NCBI GenBank assembly: GCA_027451445.1
Contig: DAIDJG010000048.1
Coordinates: 1 to 45,890, forward strand
Origin: Singulisphaera sp.
Lineage (GTDB): Bacteria; Planctomycetota; Planctomycetia; Isosphaerales; Isosphaeraceae
DNA length: 45,890 nucleotides
Direction: 5' to 3'
Made by a program: the position numbers and the translations under genes. The number at the start of each line of letters is the position of its first letter. Within the stretch, counting starts at the first letter, position 1. Of this stretch, positions 25,725-34,203 are shown piece after piece. The notes below the pieces were generated by a model. It was not told the origin of the DNA. It saw only the letters and a list, made by a program, of their open reading frames with translations, and did not search any database.

Positions 25725-27059
25725 ATGCATAGAATGCTGATCGTAACGATCGTCCTGTCGTTCGCCTTGAATGCTGCGACCCATTCCCGAGCCCAAACCG
25801 CTCAGGGAGATATCCTCCGAGGCGAGGGCCGGTATCTCGAGGGCGCTGGCTGGTACAATTTCAACACGGCCCGCGCCGGCCGGATCAATGTTGAGACGTG
25901 GAAGGCATACAATCGGGAAGTTCAGCGCCTGTACCGCGACTACATGATCGACCGTGCGCGTCGCATCCGGTACAAGAAGGATCTGACCAACAAGGTCCAG
26001 GCCGACATCGAGCGCCGCTTTGAGGAAGACCAGCGGCGCTGGCGCGAGAACCCCACGCCGGGCGACATATCCTCGGGCGACGCCCTCAACGCCATCGCGG
26101 GAGACCTCGCGGACCCATCGATCGACCCGTCCAATTGGCGATTGAAGAATGTGGAGTTGCCGACGGGCATGACGCTCACCGCCCTGGCGTTCAAAGTTGC
26201 CGATCCCCGGAAGTCCCGGCTGCTTCAGAGCACCGTTGCAATCGAACGAATGCTGGTGAAGGACGGCTGGCCCCTCGCGTTCCGCCGGCCGGAGATTCAG
26301 CGGGAGTGTGCCGATTACGAGAAGGCCGTCAACGCCATCATCGAAAAGTGTCGCAAAGGGATTGAGATCCAGGCGGCCGACTACGACCGGCTGCGCGACT
26401 CGGTCGCCGTGCTTCAGAAGGCGGTCGAAACCGCCGTGCCCACGCGTGACAACCAGCGTGCCCAGGCGCGCGAGTACGTGCGCCGGCTCGACGAAACGTC
26501 CCGGATCTTCGCCGAGCAGGACTATGCCGAACAACTGATTCGAGATGTGAGCGAACACAAGGCCACGAACATCGCCGAGCTGCTCGCGTTCATGCGCGAC
26601 TATCGTTTGATGTTCGCGGATCCCGGCAGCGCTCCCGAAGTCACCTCGCTCTACGAGGGACTTTACGGACTCCTTCGCCAGCAGAAAGAGGCTCTGGGAA
26701 TCCGCGATCCCGCTCGCGCGAGCGACGTGTTCCGTGCCGGTACGGTCTGGGTCACCACCGAACCGAATCATCACATGCGCCTGCGCGTGGTCGAGCGGGA
26801 CGGAAGCCGGTTCACCGCGATGTTTCACGTCGGTAAGCAGGGCGACCTTGTTCGGGAAATCCATGGCGAGGTTGGCAACAACACCGTCTCGTGGCGCGCG
26901 GCGGACGTGCGCGTGATCAAGGGCCCGCAGGTGAAGGCGAAAGCCCAAGCCAAGGCCCAAGGACACGATAACCGCGGTACCATCAAGGGTGATGAAATCA
27001 ACTTCACCTTTAGCGGCTTTGGCCAGCAGGGCTCATACACACTCCGCAAAGTCCCGTAA
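25725..27059 (+). CDS. Secreted helical hypothetical protein with C-terminal beta domain, paralogue 2
   Basis: 444 residues from ATG 25725 (another ATG at 25734 is possible). Signal peptide MHRMLIVTIVLSFALNAATH, cleavage near SRA-Q. Residues 25-340 are the helical domain shared with the upstream gene (ARAGRINVETWKAYNREVQR, WRENPTPGDISSGDALN, YAEQLIRDVSEHKATNIAEL, FMRDYRLMFAD). After about residue 340 there is an added beta-rich domain (GTVWVTTEPNHHMRLRVVER, FTAMFHVGKQGDLVREIHGE, GDEINFTFSGFGQQGSYTLR) resembling the single small beta-barrels that are widespread in planctomycete exported proteins. It looks like a tandem duplication followed by gain or loss of that domain. Function unknown. Confidence 0.82.
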   Translation: MHRMLIVTIVLSFALNAATHSRAQTAQGDILRGEGRYLEGAGWYNFNTARAGRINVETWKAYNREVQRLYRDYMIDRARRIRYKKDLTNKVQADIERRFEEDQRRWRENPTPGDISSGDALNAIAGDLADPSIDPSNWRLKNVELPTGMTLTALAFKVADPRKSRLLQSTVAIERMLVKDGWPLAFRRPEIQRECADYEKAVNAIIEKCRKGIEIQAADYDRLRDSVAVLQKAVETAVPTRDNQRAQAREYVRRLDETSRIFAEQDYAEQLIRDVSEHKATNIAELLAFMRDYRLMFADPGSAPEVTSLYEGLYGLLRQQKEALGIRDPARASDVFRAGTVWVTTEPNHHMRLRVVERDGSRFTAMFHVGKQGDLVREIHGEVGNNTVSWRAADVRVIKGPQVKAKAQAKAQGHDNRGTIKGDEINFTFSGFGQQGSYTLRKVP

Positions 27060-27171
27060 CGGGCTTCGGCGAGTCGGATATGATTTCAGAACGGGTGCGT
27101 GGCGCGTTTGACAATTCGCCCTTCAAAAAAGGCCTGGCGCCCAACAGTTCGTGCGCCCCAACGAGCCGGAT

Positions 27172-27273
27172 GGGTGGCCGGGGCAAAGGGGAGCGCAGCT
27201 CCACGTGCCCCGGTGGGCCGCGAGACGCTTCCGGGGCACGTCGGCCTTCCGGCCTCCTCTGCCCCGGCCACCC
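27172..27273. repeat. Multi-hairpin palindromic element, cloverleaf-like
   Basis: Perfect outer arms GGGTGGCCGGGGCA (27172-27185) and TGCCCCGGCCACCC (27260-27273). Inside are three hairpins: GGAGC-GCA-GCTCC (27190-27202), ACGTGCCCCGG with CCGGGGCACGT (27203-27241) and GGCC-TTCC-GGCC (27243-27254). It has the same outer-stem-plus-three-arms plan as 6089-6253, with unrelated sequence. It lies between the convergent ends of 25725-27059 and 27321-28910. Confidence 0.85.
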
Positions 27274-27320
27274 CAGGTCTCCCACATTCACGAACAATCT
27301 CTTGGGCGCCAGGAAAAAAG

Positions 27321-28910
27321 TTACGTTCCCGTTTTCCCGGGCGCTACGTCCCCGCTTTTGCCGGTCTCGGAATGGTTCTGGCCGTCGGACGGGTCGCGAA
27401 GCGGGCTCGCGGCGGGGTGTGGGGCGCGCACGCGCACGGCGCGGCCCTGGGCCCAGGCTTCGAGGTTCTTCAGTCGCTGGACTCCCTTGACGTAGTAGAA
27501 TTCGTCGAGCGAGGCGAGTTGCCGGGCATAGAGGCGGTCGCGCTCGGCCTCCCAGCCTTTCTCGGGAGGGCGGGCCCAGCCCTGGCGCACCATCTCATCA
27601 AGCACGGCACGCGCAATCAGCTTGTGGCCCGTGATCGAGGGATGGACGTGGTCGACCAGCCACGCGTTGCCGGTGATTTTCCCGGGGCTTCGGGCGGCGA
27701 TCAGCGCCTGGACGTCGACCAGGGGCGTGTGGGTTTCGGTTGCGATCCTGGCGATCAGGTCGTTCATCGGGCTGAGGATGCGGAGCGGGCAGATATCGAG
27801 GTCTCGGGCGCGGTTTAGCGATGCACGGGCGGCGTCGAGGCGGTCGAGACGCTGCTGACAGACGCCGAGCGTATACCAGATCCCGGCGTGCTCATCGTCG
27901 AGGCGAACGGCCTGCTCGAGCGCGGCGGCCGCAGCGGGGAGCGAGCGTGTGTACAACGAACGCGCCTCCTCCCACGACGCGTCGAAGCGAGCAAGCCGGC
28001 GCTCGCCCAGACCTGGCCGGTGGGCAGTCTTGAACGGCGGCGTTTCGAGGTTCGCGACCGGGTTCAAGAGCAGGACCGGCACTCCGCGAGCGCGGGCCAT
28101 CGCGATCATCCGCCGGAGGTTGAACCCGAAATGGGCCATGACCCCCTCGCGCCAGCCGTCGTCGCGGTGGTAGGCTTCGAGTCCTCCCTTGTAGTCGAGC
28201 AGGGCTTCGACCTCAGTCGGCAGGATCGGCCGGTCCTGGTCGATCTGGTCGGCCGATCGGCCGACAACCGCCTCGACCCCCCGATGGAGGAGCGCAAACG
28301 CCCGCAGCCGTGCCGCTGCGCTCAGCGCAGAGCGCACTGGGGCAGGCAGATTGGCGAGCCCAGGATACGTCCGCGCTTCGAGGAATTCGTTGTGCCCGGA
28401 GTAGAGCACGATCAGGTCGGGCTCGTAGTCGAGGACCTCTTCCACAATCGGGGCGAGGCGGTAACTCGCGTAGGAGACGCCGCCGCAGTTGATCACCTCC
28501 CACGTCCGCGACGGATCCGCGGCCCGGAGGCTCAAGGCGAGCCAGGACGTGAACGACGTCTCGACGGCGAACGGCCGGCCCTGGACCGTCGACCCTCCCA
28601 GACAGAAGATGCGGAACGTCCCCGGCGCCTTCTGCGCCGCGAACGTCTGCGGTCGGAAGCACTTCAACCGCGTCGTCGCGGTCTTGTAGCGCCCGGCTCG
28701 CTTGTCGAGCACGAACAGCGGCTCGCGGCCCGCGAACCCCACGAAGGGGTCATTCGCGCTTGCCTCCGGTGCCCCAAGGTCCAGCACGCGGAGGGCACAC
28801 TCAACCACGAACAGCGGCGATAGACCGAGCATGACCGCGATGACGCGGAACAGGAGACGCTTCCGCGGACCGTGGCGGTTCCGGTATCGTTCGCCTCCGA
28901 GCTCGTCCAC
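27321..28910 (-). CDS. SGNH/GDSL-type hydrolase with TPR segment, membrane anchored
   Basis: 529 residues from GTG 28910, which has GGGAGGAGG 10 bases upstream; a GTG at 28949 would add 13 residues. An N-terminal anchor helix follows a basic stretch (LLFRVIAVMLGLSPLFVVEC). The SGNH blocks are in order: FCLGGSTVQG with the nucleophile Ser, INCGGVSYASY (Gly), LYSGHNEF (Asn) and, near the C-terminus, WLVDHVHPSITGH with the Asp-x-x-His pair. Between blocks III and V is a TPR pair (ALEQAVRLDDEHAGIWYTLG, RLDAARASLNRARDLD). Such enzymes remove acyl or acetyl groups, often from polysaccharides; the substrate is not known here. The Pro/Ser-rich tail after residue about 500 looks disordered. Confidence 0.87.
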   Translation of the reverse strand: MDELGGERYRNRHGPRKRLLFRVIAVMLGLSPLFVVECALRVLDLGAPEASANDPFVGFAGREPLFVLDKRAGRYKTATTRLKCFRPQTFAAQKAPGTFRIFCLGGSTVQGRPFAVETSFTSWLALSLRAADPSRTWEVINCGGVSYASYRLAPIVEEVLDYEPDLIVLYSGHNEFLEARTYPGLANLPAPVRSALSAAARLRAFALLHRGVEAVVGRSADQIDQDRPILPTEVEALLDYKGGLEAYHRDDGWREGVMAHFGFNLRRMIAMARARGVPVLLLNPVANLETPPFKTAHRPGLGERRLARFDASWEEARSLYTRSLPAAAAALEQAVRLDDEHAGIWYTLGVCQQRLDRLDAARASLNRARDLDICPLRILSPMNDLIARIATETHTPLVDVQALIAARSPGKITGNAWLVDHVHPSITGHKLIARAVLDEMVRQGWARPPEKGWEAERDRLYARQLASLDEFYYVKGVQRLKNLEAWAQGRAVRVRAPHPAASPLRDPSDGQNHSETGKSGDVAPGKTGT

Positions 28911-29050
28911 GACCGATCGATCCTCCTCCCGACTCCGGCGCCCAACCACTCAATCATACGCAACACCCGCGTTGCGAGCGACCGGTTGATCGACGTCGGC
29001 CGGCTTGCCCGGCTGGTGAAGGAGGTCGGTGGCTCGACAAGCCGTTGCCG

Positions 29051-29947
29051 TCAGGGCTTGGCTTCGGAATCGGGCGGCGGGTTCGGATCCTGGCCAGGCT
29101 TAAACGCGAATTCGGTGTACGTCTCCGTGTGGCCCCGGACGGCCGTGGCATAGACCAACCGGGGCGCGGTCCAGACGAGCTGACCCCGGTGGCTAATGCG
29201 GATCTCCAGGTGAGTCATCCGCGCGAGCGCATACTCCCAACGCGGCTCTCGGTCCGAAAGCCGCGACTCGATCAGCAAGACGCCATCAGGGTCGGTCCCT
29301 AGCACGAATACGAACAGGCCGCCGTCGATGGGATGATCGCCGGTCGTCTCGTAGCGATAGAGGGGTTGGTTGAGCAGTCGCATGTCACGCTCGGTCTTAT
29401 CTTCGTCAACGTGCCGGGCGGTGAAGTCCTTGGCCAGCTCGCGCATCTGCCGGAGCCGCTGTGGCGAGGTCGAGGCGGGTGCCGGAGCGCCGGGGATCGG
29501 CTGGAAGCTCACCCCTGGCCCGCGGGTCGTCCACACGCGTTGCCCCAGGCGGTCCGTCTCGACGGGCGTGGCGGCGAGCGACGTGAATTCGTTCGCACGA
29601 TGGCGGAATGGCGAGAACCACCGGTAGAACGAGCCCAGCACCTCCGGCCGGCCGTTCTCGGTCCAGACGAACGTCTCGCCGCAAATCGATCCCGATACCG
29701 GGTTCGACCAATGGAGAAGCGACTCGGGACTTCTCGTAAACGCCTTCCCGGTCGCGCCCGCACGTCGGAACGTGTAACGATCGGCTTCCTGGAACGCAAA
29801 CGCCCGGAATGTGGAGGCGCGCGCTTTCTCGTCCACGGCCTCTTCGGTTTCTGCCACCGACGGGTGGAATAGGATCGCTGCAGAGAGCAGGGCGTAAGGC
29901 CACGCCGTCACCCGGCGAGGGGCGAGGCCCGATCGGGAATCGATCAT
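29051..29947 (-). CDS. Exported hypothetical protein
   Basis: 298 residues from ATG 29947, with AGGAGA 8 bases upstream. Signal peptide at about residues 10-32 (VTAWPYALLSAAILFHPSVA), then a beta-rich globular domain: FRAFAFQEADRYTFRRAG, LLHWSNPVSGSICGETFVWT, RPEVLGSFYRWFSPFRHRAN, PIDGGLFVFVLGTDPDGVLL and YALARMTHLEIRISHRGQLV. The family appears planctomycete-specific in style (multi-copy secreted proteins), but I cannot name it. No catalytic residues stand out. It is preceded by a divergent gap to 30232 and followed by the SGNH hydrolase on the same strand, with which it may be cotranscribed. Confidence 0.75.
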   Translation of the reverse strand: MIDSRSGLAPRRVTAWPYALLSAAILFHPSVAETEEAVDEKARASTFRAFAFQEADRYTFRRAGATGKAFTRSPESLLHWSNPVSGSICGETFVWTENGRPEVLGSFYRWFSPFRHRANEFTSLAATPVETDRLGQRVWTTRGPGVSFQPIPGAPAPASTSPQRLRQMRELAKDFTARHVDEDKTERDMRLLNQPLYRYETTGDHPIDGGLFVFVLGTDPDGVLLIESRLSDREPRWEYALARMTHLEIRISHRGQLVWTAPRLVYATAVRGHTETYTEFAFKPGQDPNPPPDSEAKP

Positions 29948-30231
29948 GACGTTCTCCTAAGCCCATCAGCGGTTCGTCGACGAATCCGAGCGATTACGGA
30001 CTCGACAGTACCTTGTCCGGCGAGAGTCAGGCAAGTTCTTTGACCGACAGCCAGCAGAAACCACGATTCATCCGAATGGCGATGCTCCCGAGAATTGCGG
30101 CTGGCCAAACGATTCGGGGCCTCACGAGTCAGTTTCCTTACGAGCGACGGCCTCGTTGCGGGGCCTGTGTTTTGGTACATTGGCGATTGGCAGCGCCGCA
30201 CTCGGATGAACCGGATCGGGAGGGCCAAGCG

Positions 30232-30474
30232 ATGACCGACACCACGACGAAAGAGCCTCTTTACGTTTCCACGGACGGGACCGCCGGACCGTATATCATG
30301 GTGCCGGTCAGCCAGCTCGAGCAGCTTCGTCAAGTCCTTGACCAACAGAGAGTCCCCTACTCGGTGGAAGAGGATGTGATCTCCCTGGACGGCGCACCAG
30401 AGGTCGCGGTTGTTGACCTGGGTCGAGGAGCAAACGCTCATGCAATCCAGGCGCTCCTCGATCGTGTCCGTTGA
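30232..30474 (+). CDS. Small protein partnered with HEPN gene (putative antitoxin-like)
   Basis: 80 residues from ATG 30232, with GGGAGG 7 bases upstream. Acidic and soluble: LYVSTDGTAGPYIMVPVSQL, then LEQLRQVLDQQRVPYSVEED, and a C-terminal beta-alpha element (EVAVVDLGRGANAHAIQALL). The C-terminal pattern (hydrophobic strand, DLGRGAN, helix ending LLDRVR) recurs in small uncharacterised bacterial proteins. It ends 15 bases before the HEPN gene on the same strand, so the two are very likely cotranscribed. Small-gene-first order next to a HEPN protein is typical of toxin-antitoxin or abortive-infection pairs. The neutralising role is inferred, not shown. Confidence 0.75.
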   Translation: MTDTTTKEPLYVSTDGTAGPYIMVPVSQLEQLRQVLDQQRVPYSVEEDVISLDGAPEVAVVDLGRGANAHAIQALLDRVR

Positions 30475-30489
30475 CCGGAGCCGACGGAC

Positions 30490-31185
30490 ATGGCCCTATC
30501 GAACGATATCCTGACTCTTCGTGACGAAGTGCTCGGGAATCTCATTACGGCTCATGATTATTATGTAGATACAAAGGCCGCTTGGCGCATCGTTCACAAA
30601 GTCATCGCGACCGGCCACACGTTTACCATCCGAAATACGACAACCGGAACGGTGACGACGCAGGTGGAGCTTGGAGCAAGGGCACGCGGATATGTCAGCG
30701 CGCAGCTTGCCGAAGCAACATTTCAACAGTTCGTCTCGTTATTCGAGAATTTCTTCTTCGATTTGCTCCGCCTTTGGCTGACGGCCTATCCACAAAGTCT
30801 GGGCAGGAAAACCGTGGATCTCAAAACGATTCTGGAACTGCCGGACCGAGACGCCATTACGCAACTCGTCATCGGAAAAGAGTTGAACGAAGTCGTTTAC
30901 GGCCGACCAGCAGAGTGGTTCGCGTATCTCGAGGAGAAGGTGAAACTCGGTTGCCCAACTCCAAATGAGATCGAGTGGATCGCAGAGGCCAAAGCGTCGC
31001 GCGACGTGCTTGTCCACAGCAAGGGAATTGCGAACAAGCTCTACGTATCAAAGGCGGGACGTCTCGCTCGTTTCCATGAGGGCGACCTGATCAACATCCC
31101 CGAACATTACCACCGGGAGATTTGGGAACTGCTTCGCAAGGTTGTCAGTGACGTCTCGAACGCGGCGAGCGCGAAGGCGCTTTGA
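30490..31185 (+). CDS. HEPN-domain protein (possible RNase toxin)
   Basis: 231 residues from ATG 30490. All-helical after a short beta insert (TFTIRNTTTGTVTTQVELGA, about 44-63). The C-terminal half carries the HEPN signature Rx4H as ASRDVLVHSKG (Arg171, His176), preceded by a long helix with FFFDLLRLWL (about 88-97) and EIEWIAEAKASRD. In HEPN ribonucleases Arg and His of Rx4-6H line the RNA-cleaving cleft of a dimer. The architecture resembles the RiboL-PSP-HEPN / MAE_28990-like group. It is preceded by the 80-residue gene at 15 bases spacing. It could be a toxin, a defence effector or a non-catalytic HEPN; the intact motif favours activity. Confidence 0.82.
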   Translation: MALSNDILTLRDEVLGNLITAHDYYVDTKAAWRIVHKVIATGHTFTIRNTTTGTVTTQVELGARARGYVSAQLAEATFQQFVSLFENFFFDLLRLWLTAYPQSLGRKTVDLKTILELPDRDAITQLVIGKELNEVVYGRPAEWFAYLEEKVKLGCPTPNEIEWIAEAKASRDVLVHSKGIANKLYVSKAGRLARFHEGDLINIPEHYHREIWELLRKVVSDVSNAASAKAL

Positions 31186-31670
31186 GGATGCAACGGCCGC
31201 CGTAGCTCCGACGCAGTTCCGTAATCAAGTCCCTTCGCCCCCCCGTTGGGACTGTAGCTTGGCCGGCAACTTGGAGCATTTCCTGCGCATCGGCCACTCG
31301 CTGTTTGCGCTGGTCACCGCGTGAATTGGCGGCCAGATCTCTCGCCGGCTCGATGCCCAGAACCGGTGCGCGGCGTAGGCGGTCAACGCGCGAAACGGAG
31401 CCGCCGCCGAATACGCCGGGCGTGCGCAATGGTACGGCTTGGCGACCGCCGCGCCCGGCTGCGAAGACCAAACCGTAACGCGGCCGAATTTTTTCGGGCC
31501 CACCGCACCGAAAACGACGCATTTCTTAAGAGACAGCGTTCTTCCCCCCTTTGCGATAACCGCACACCCGGGCTGCTCCGGTCTCCGAGGATGAACTGCG
31601 TCGTGGCTCTAAACGACGTGGGGGGAAGTCCTTGCGCGCCGGCTGCCTCTTCTGCGAGAGCTCGGCGTTG
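31186..31670. other. Intergenic region with possible gene remnant
   Basis: About 485 bases. A short plus-strand stretch at about 31255-31322 reads LEHFLRIGHSLFALVTA and stops; it resembles a membrane segment and may be a fragment of a lost gene. Nothing else is supported. Confidence 0.35.
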
Positions 31671-32354
31671 ATGAATCACAACCGTCACACCGGACGCGTT
31701 CTGGCCAGGTTGGCCTCGCGTCGTCGAAAAGCAGCCGCGGTGCTGCTCCTGGTGGTCGCGATCCCGGCGGCGGTCGCACTGGTCGGTCTTGGTCGCAACA
31801 CAACGGTTGCGAGCGGAACGGAGCCGGGACGGACCGTGTGGCCGGAGCATGTGACGATCGGCCGAGGCGTCATGCGGATGGACAATGGCGTGTTGGTGTA
31901 CGATGCTCCAGGAATCCACGATCCGTGCATGCGCCCCGCCTCGGAGGTGGAACTCGCCGACACAGCGGAGGTGCTCGGTGTCTCGATCGGAAACGAGCAT
32001 CGTGCCTACCGCGTGGAGGGGCTCTCGCATTCGCCCGACCGGCACGTGGTCAACGACGTGATCGCGGGCAAGGCGGTCAGTGTGACCTATTGCGACCTGA
32101 GCCGCTGTGCCCGCGCATTCATCGACGATGAATCGGCGTCCCCGCTCCCGATTGGCATCGCAGGGCTGGAGACGAAGGGTCAGCGGCTCGTGCTCTCGAT
32201 CGACGGTAAGCGGTATCTTCAGGAGACCGGCGAACCGTTGGAGCCCAACGCCGACGCCAAGCCCTTGCCGTACCGTTCCCAAACGCTCGTCCCGACGACC
32301 TGGGGAAAGTGGCGCGCGGCACATCCCGATAGCCTGGTGTACATGGGCGGCTAA
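31671..32354 (+). CDS. DUF3179-like membrane-anchored protein
   Basis: 227 residues from ATG 31671. Basic N-terminus then one membrane helix (AAAVLLLVVAIPAAVALVGL, about 21-40), the rest outside the membrane. The core matches DUF3179: ADTAEVLGVSIGNEHRAYRV, HVVNDVIAGKAVSVTYCDLS, RCARAF, and VPTTWGKWRAAHPDSLVY near the end. The last corresponds to the W-x-x-W-x-x-x-H/F-P-x-T motif of the family. In typical members the central segment reads VTYCPLCGSA with two Cys; here the second Cys is shifted (TYCDLSRCARAF). The family is of unknown function, probably a beta-barrel. It is slightly shorter than usual. Confidence 0.75.
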   Translation: MNHNRHTGRVLARLASRRRKAAAVLLLVVAIPAAVALVGLGRNTTVASGTEPGRTVWPEHVTIGRGVMRMDNGVLVYDAPGIHDPCMRPASEVELADTAEVLGVSIGNEHRAYRVEGLSHSPDRHVVNDVIAGKAVSVTYCDLSRCARAFIDDESASPLPIGIAGLETKGQRLVLSIDGKRYLQETGEPLEPNADAKPLPYRSQTLVPTTWGKWRAAHPDSLVYMGG

Positions 32355-32419
32355 GAAACAGGCGGGGAATAACGACTTTCCTCGCCCAACACCGCCGATG
32401 CACATACCGGTCGGCCGAG

Positions 32420-32605
32420 TCACCGAATGCTCGAGCCGACACGGTCGACCACGTCGCGAATCGCCCGAATCACGAGCTCTGGCTCTTCGAAGACGACGCC
32501 ATGTCCGCTTCGATCCGTGACGATGTGACGGCTTCCTGGAATGCCGGCAAGCCAGTCGTTGTGAGCGGCGAGCCAGGCCGGCGTCGTTTCGCGGGCAAGC
32601 GCACT
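32420..32605 (-). pseudogene. C-terminal fragment of an alpha/beta hydrolase
   Basis: About 60 residues ending at 32420 read as the tail of an alpha/beta hydrolase: PAWLAAHNDWLAGIPGSRHI, then VTDRSGHGVVFEEPELVIRA with the catalytic His in SGHG, and the final helix IRDVVDRVGSS. Upstream of about 32605 the frame becomes non-protein-like and no nucleophile or acid region is present. The 5' part is therefore missing. It lies beside the truncated RDD gene, in a zone disturbed by an insertion element. Confidence 0.6.
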
Positions 32606-32681
32606 CCTACAACTACGTTTACAGATTATCAAACTCACAGGGATCCCGCTCGGTGAGCCCGCAGGGGCTCCGACTCGTTCC

Positions 32682-33197
32682 TCATCCCAGGCTGCGGTGC
32701 TGCCTGCGGTATTCAGCGGCGAGCAGGTCGTTGAGGAACTGCAACCGCTGATCGTAGGGCGGAGATTCGACGTGGAGGCGTGCGACGAGCGGAGGAACAA
32801 GCTGGCCGAGAAACGTCTCCTGCTGGATTGCGTTCAACTGGTCCCAGCGCTCCAGGATCTTTTCCACCGCGTTGAAGTCCTCGGGACGCGCACGCTTGAG
32901 CGTCGGAGCGTCGAAAACGAACTGAGCCTCGACCGCGGGTCGCTGTGCCAGGGACAGCCGCAGGTTGCTGATCGACTCGGGCTTGTTGGAAACGACCACT
33001 GTGCCCGCGACCATGTCCCCCAGACGCTGCGATTGCCTGGAGAGGAGCGGGACGAGCCAGAGCGGTGGCAAGTGGTCGATGATGCGAAAGAGGTTTCGCA
33101 CGAAGATGCCCGGCGGGTCGAGCGCGAAACCGTCGAGCCGGACGACGCGGATGCTCGACATGCGTTTGCCCAAGGTCTGCCCGCGCAACAAGAGCTC
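32682..33197 (-). pseudogene. RDD-family membrane protein, N-terminus lost at IS boundary
   Basis: The C-terminal 170 or so residues of an RDD protein: LLRGQTLGKRMSSIRVVRLD is the family's G-x-T-x-G-K-R segment, followed by FVRNLFRIIDHLPPLWLVP and LLSRQSQRLGDMVAGTVVVS, then a soluble helical tail (ILERWDQLNAIQQETFLGQL). A complete RDD protein has one or two more helices before LLRGQT; here the frame runs directly into the terminal repeat of the insertion element at 33199. The missing 5' part is not found on the far side (after 34137), so insertion was accompanied by deletion or rearrangement. Confidence 0.7.
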
Positions 33198-33198
33198 G

Positions 33199-34137
33199 CT
33201 CAGAAAGGGCGCGGAAACTTAGGCAATTCCAGTTCCCGCCTTCTTGGTGAGGCGACGCAGCATCAAGTGGATCATCGCTAGATGAATCATCGCCTCACCG
33301 GTCTCGTTCCAATATTCATAGTGCTTGCTCAGGCGTCGATAGTTTGACAGCCATGAGAAGGTCCGTTCGACGACCCAACGTTTCGGCAGCAGCTTGAACC
33401 CTTTCACATCATCGTTGCGTTTGACGATCTCCAGGATCCACTGACACAGTGAAGAGACCCAACCGATCAACTTCCCTGCGTAGCCACCATCGGCCCAGAC
33501 ACGAACCATGCGGAGCCATTTCCCCTTGGCTTGGGCTTTGGCAAAGACCAGTTTGGCGCCGTCACGGTCTTGGATGTTCGCCGAGTGGACGACGACCACG
33601 AGAATGAGACCGAGCGTGTCCACCAGGATATGTCGCTTGATGCCGTTGATTTTTTTTTCCCGCGTCGTAACCCCGCGTGCCGCTGGTTCGAGTTCCCTTG
33701 GTGATCTGGCTGTCGATGCTGCCGGCACTGGGCTCGGGCTCTTTGCCAGCTTGTACCCGCACTTGACGTCGTAAGGCGTCGTGAATCTCCTCCCACAAGC
33801 CACTCCGGCGCCACTGATGGAAGTAATCTCGCACGGTTCCTTCGGGAGGAAAATCATGCGGTAAGGCGTGCCACGCACAGCCGCTGGTCAAGACATAAAA
33901 GATGGCGTTGAGCACCTCCCGGAGGTCGGTGGTCCGTGGTTTCCCCGCTGGGACTGGAGGCGGCAACAAGGGCTCCAAAATGGCCCACTGTGCATCGTTC
34001 AGGTCACTGGAGTAGGGCTTACGAGAGGGCGCACCCATGCCGAGGACTCCGTTCTGTGTGATGTCGATCCTTGCCGCAGTTAACCTAAACGCTCAGGCCA
34101 TGTCTAGATGAACTACATTTCCGCGCCCTTTCTGAGA
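33199..34137 (-). mobile_element. IS5-family (IS427-like) insertion sequence
   Basis: 939 bp bounded by 19-bp perfect terminal inverted repeats CTCAGAAAGGGCGCGGAAA at 33199-33217 and its complement at 34119-34137. It carries one transposase in two overlapping frames on the minus strand. No clean target duplication is visible at the ends, in line with rearranged flanks: a truncated RDD gene on the left and a palindromic repeat on the right. Confidence 0.85.
33219..34038 (-). CDS. IS5-family transposase in two frames, joined at an A9 slippage site
   Basis: The first frame (34038 to about 33655) starts [20 protein letters not shown] and has the N-terminal DUF4096-type domain ([37 protein letters not shown]) and the first catalytic Asp in GSIDSQ. 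The second frame (about 33655 to 33219) gives [15 protein letters not shown], the second Asp in [10 protein letters not shown] and the Glu in [20 protein letters not shown], completing the DDE triad. The frames meet at nine consecutive A on the coding strand (33650-33658). Loss of one A in the transcript fuses them, so transcriptional slippage or a frameshift is the likely mode of expression. Both halves are undamaged, so it may still be active. Confidence 0.88.
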
Positions 34138-34138
34138 G

Positions 34139-34203
34139 CTTGTTCCCGCTTCCGCATCACAACCATCCAGAGGTCCGCCCAGGAACGAAAGCGGGAGCAA
34201 GCC
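34139..34203. repeat. Palindromic repeat abutting the IS right end
   Basis: Inverted arms GCTTGTTCCCGCTT (34139-34152) and AAGCGGGAGCAAGC (34190-34203), with one mismatch in 14, starting one base beyond the IS terminal repeat. The IS may have inserted into or next to a dispersed palindrome. Confidence 0.7.
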
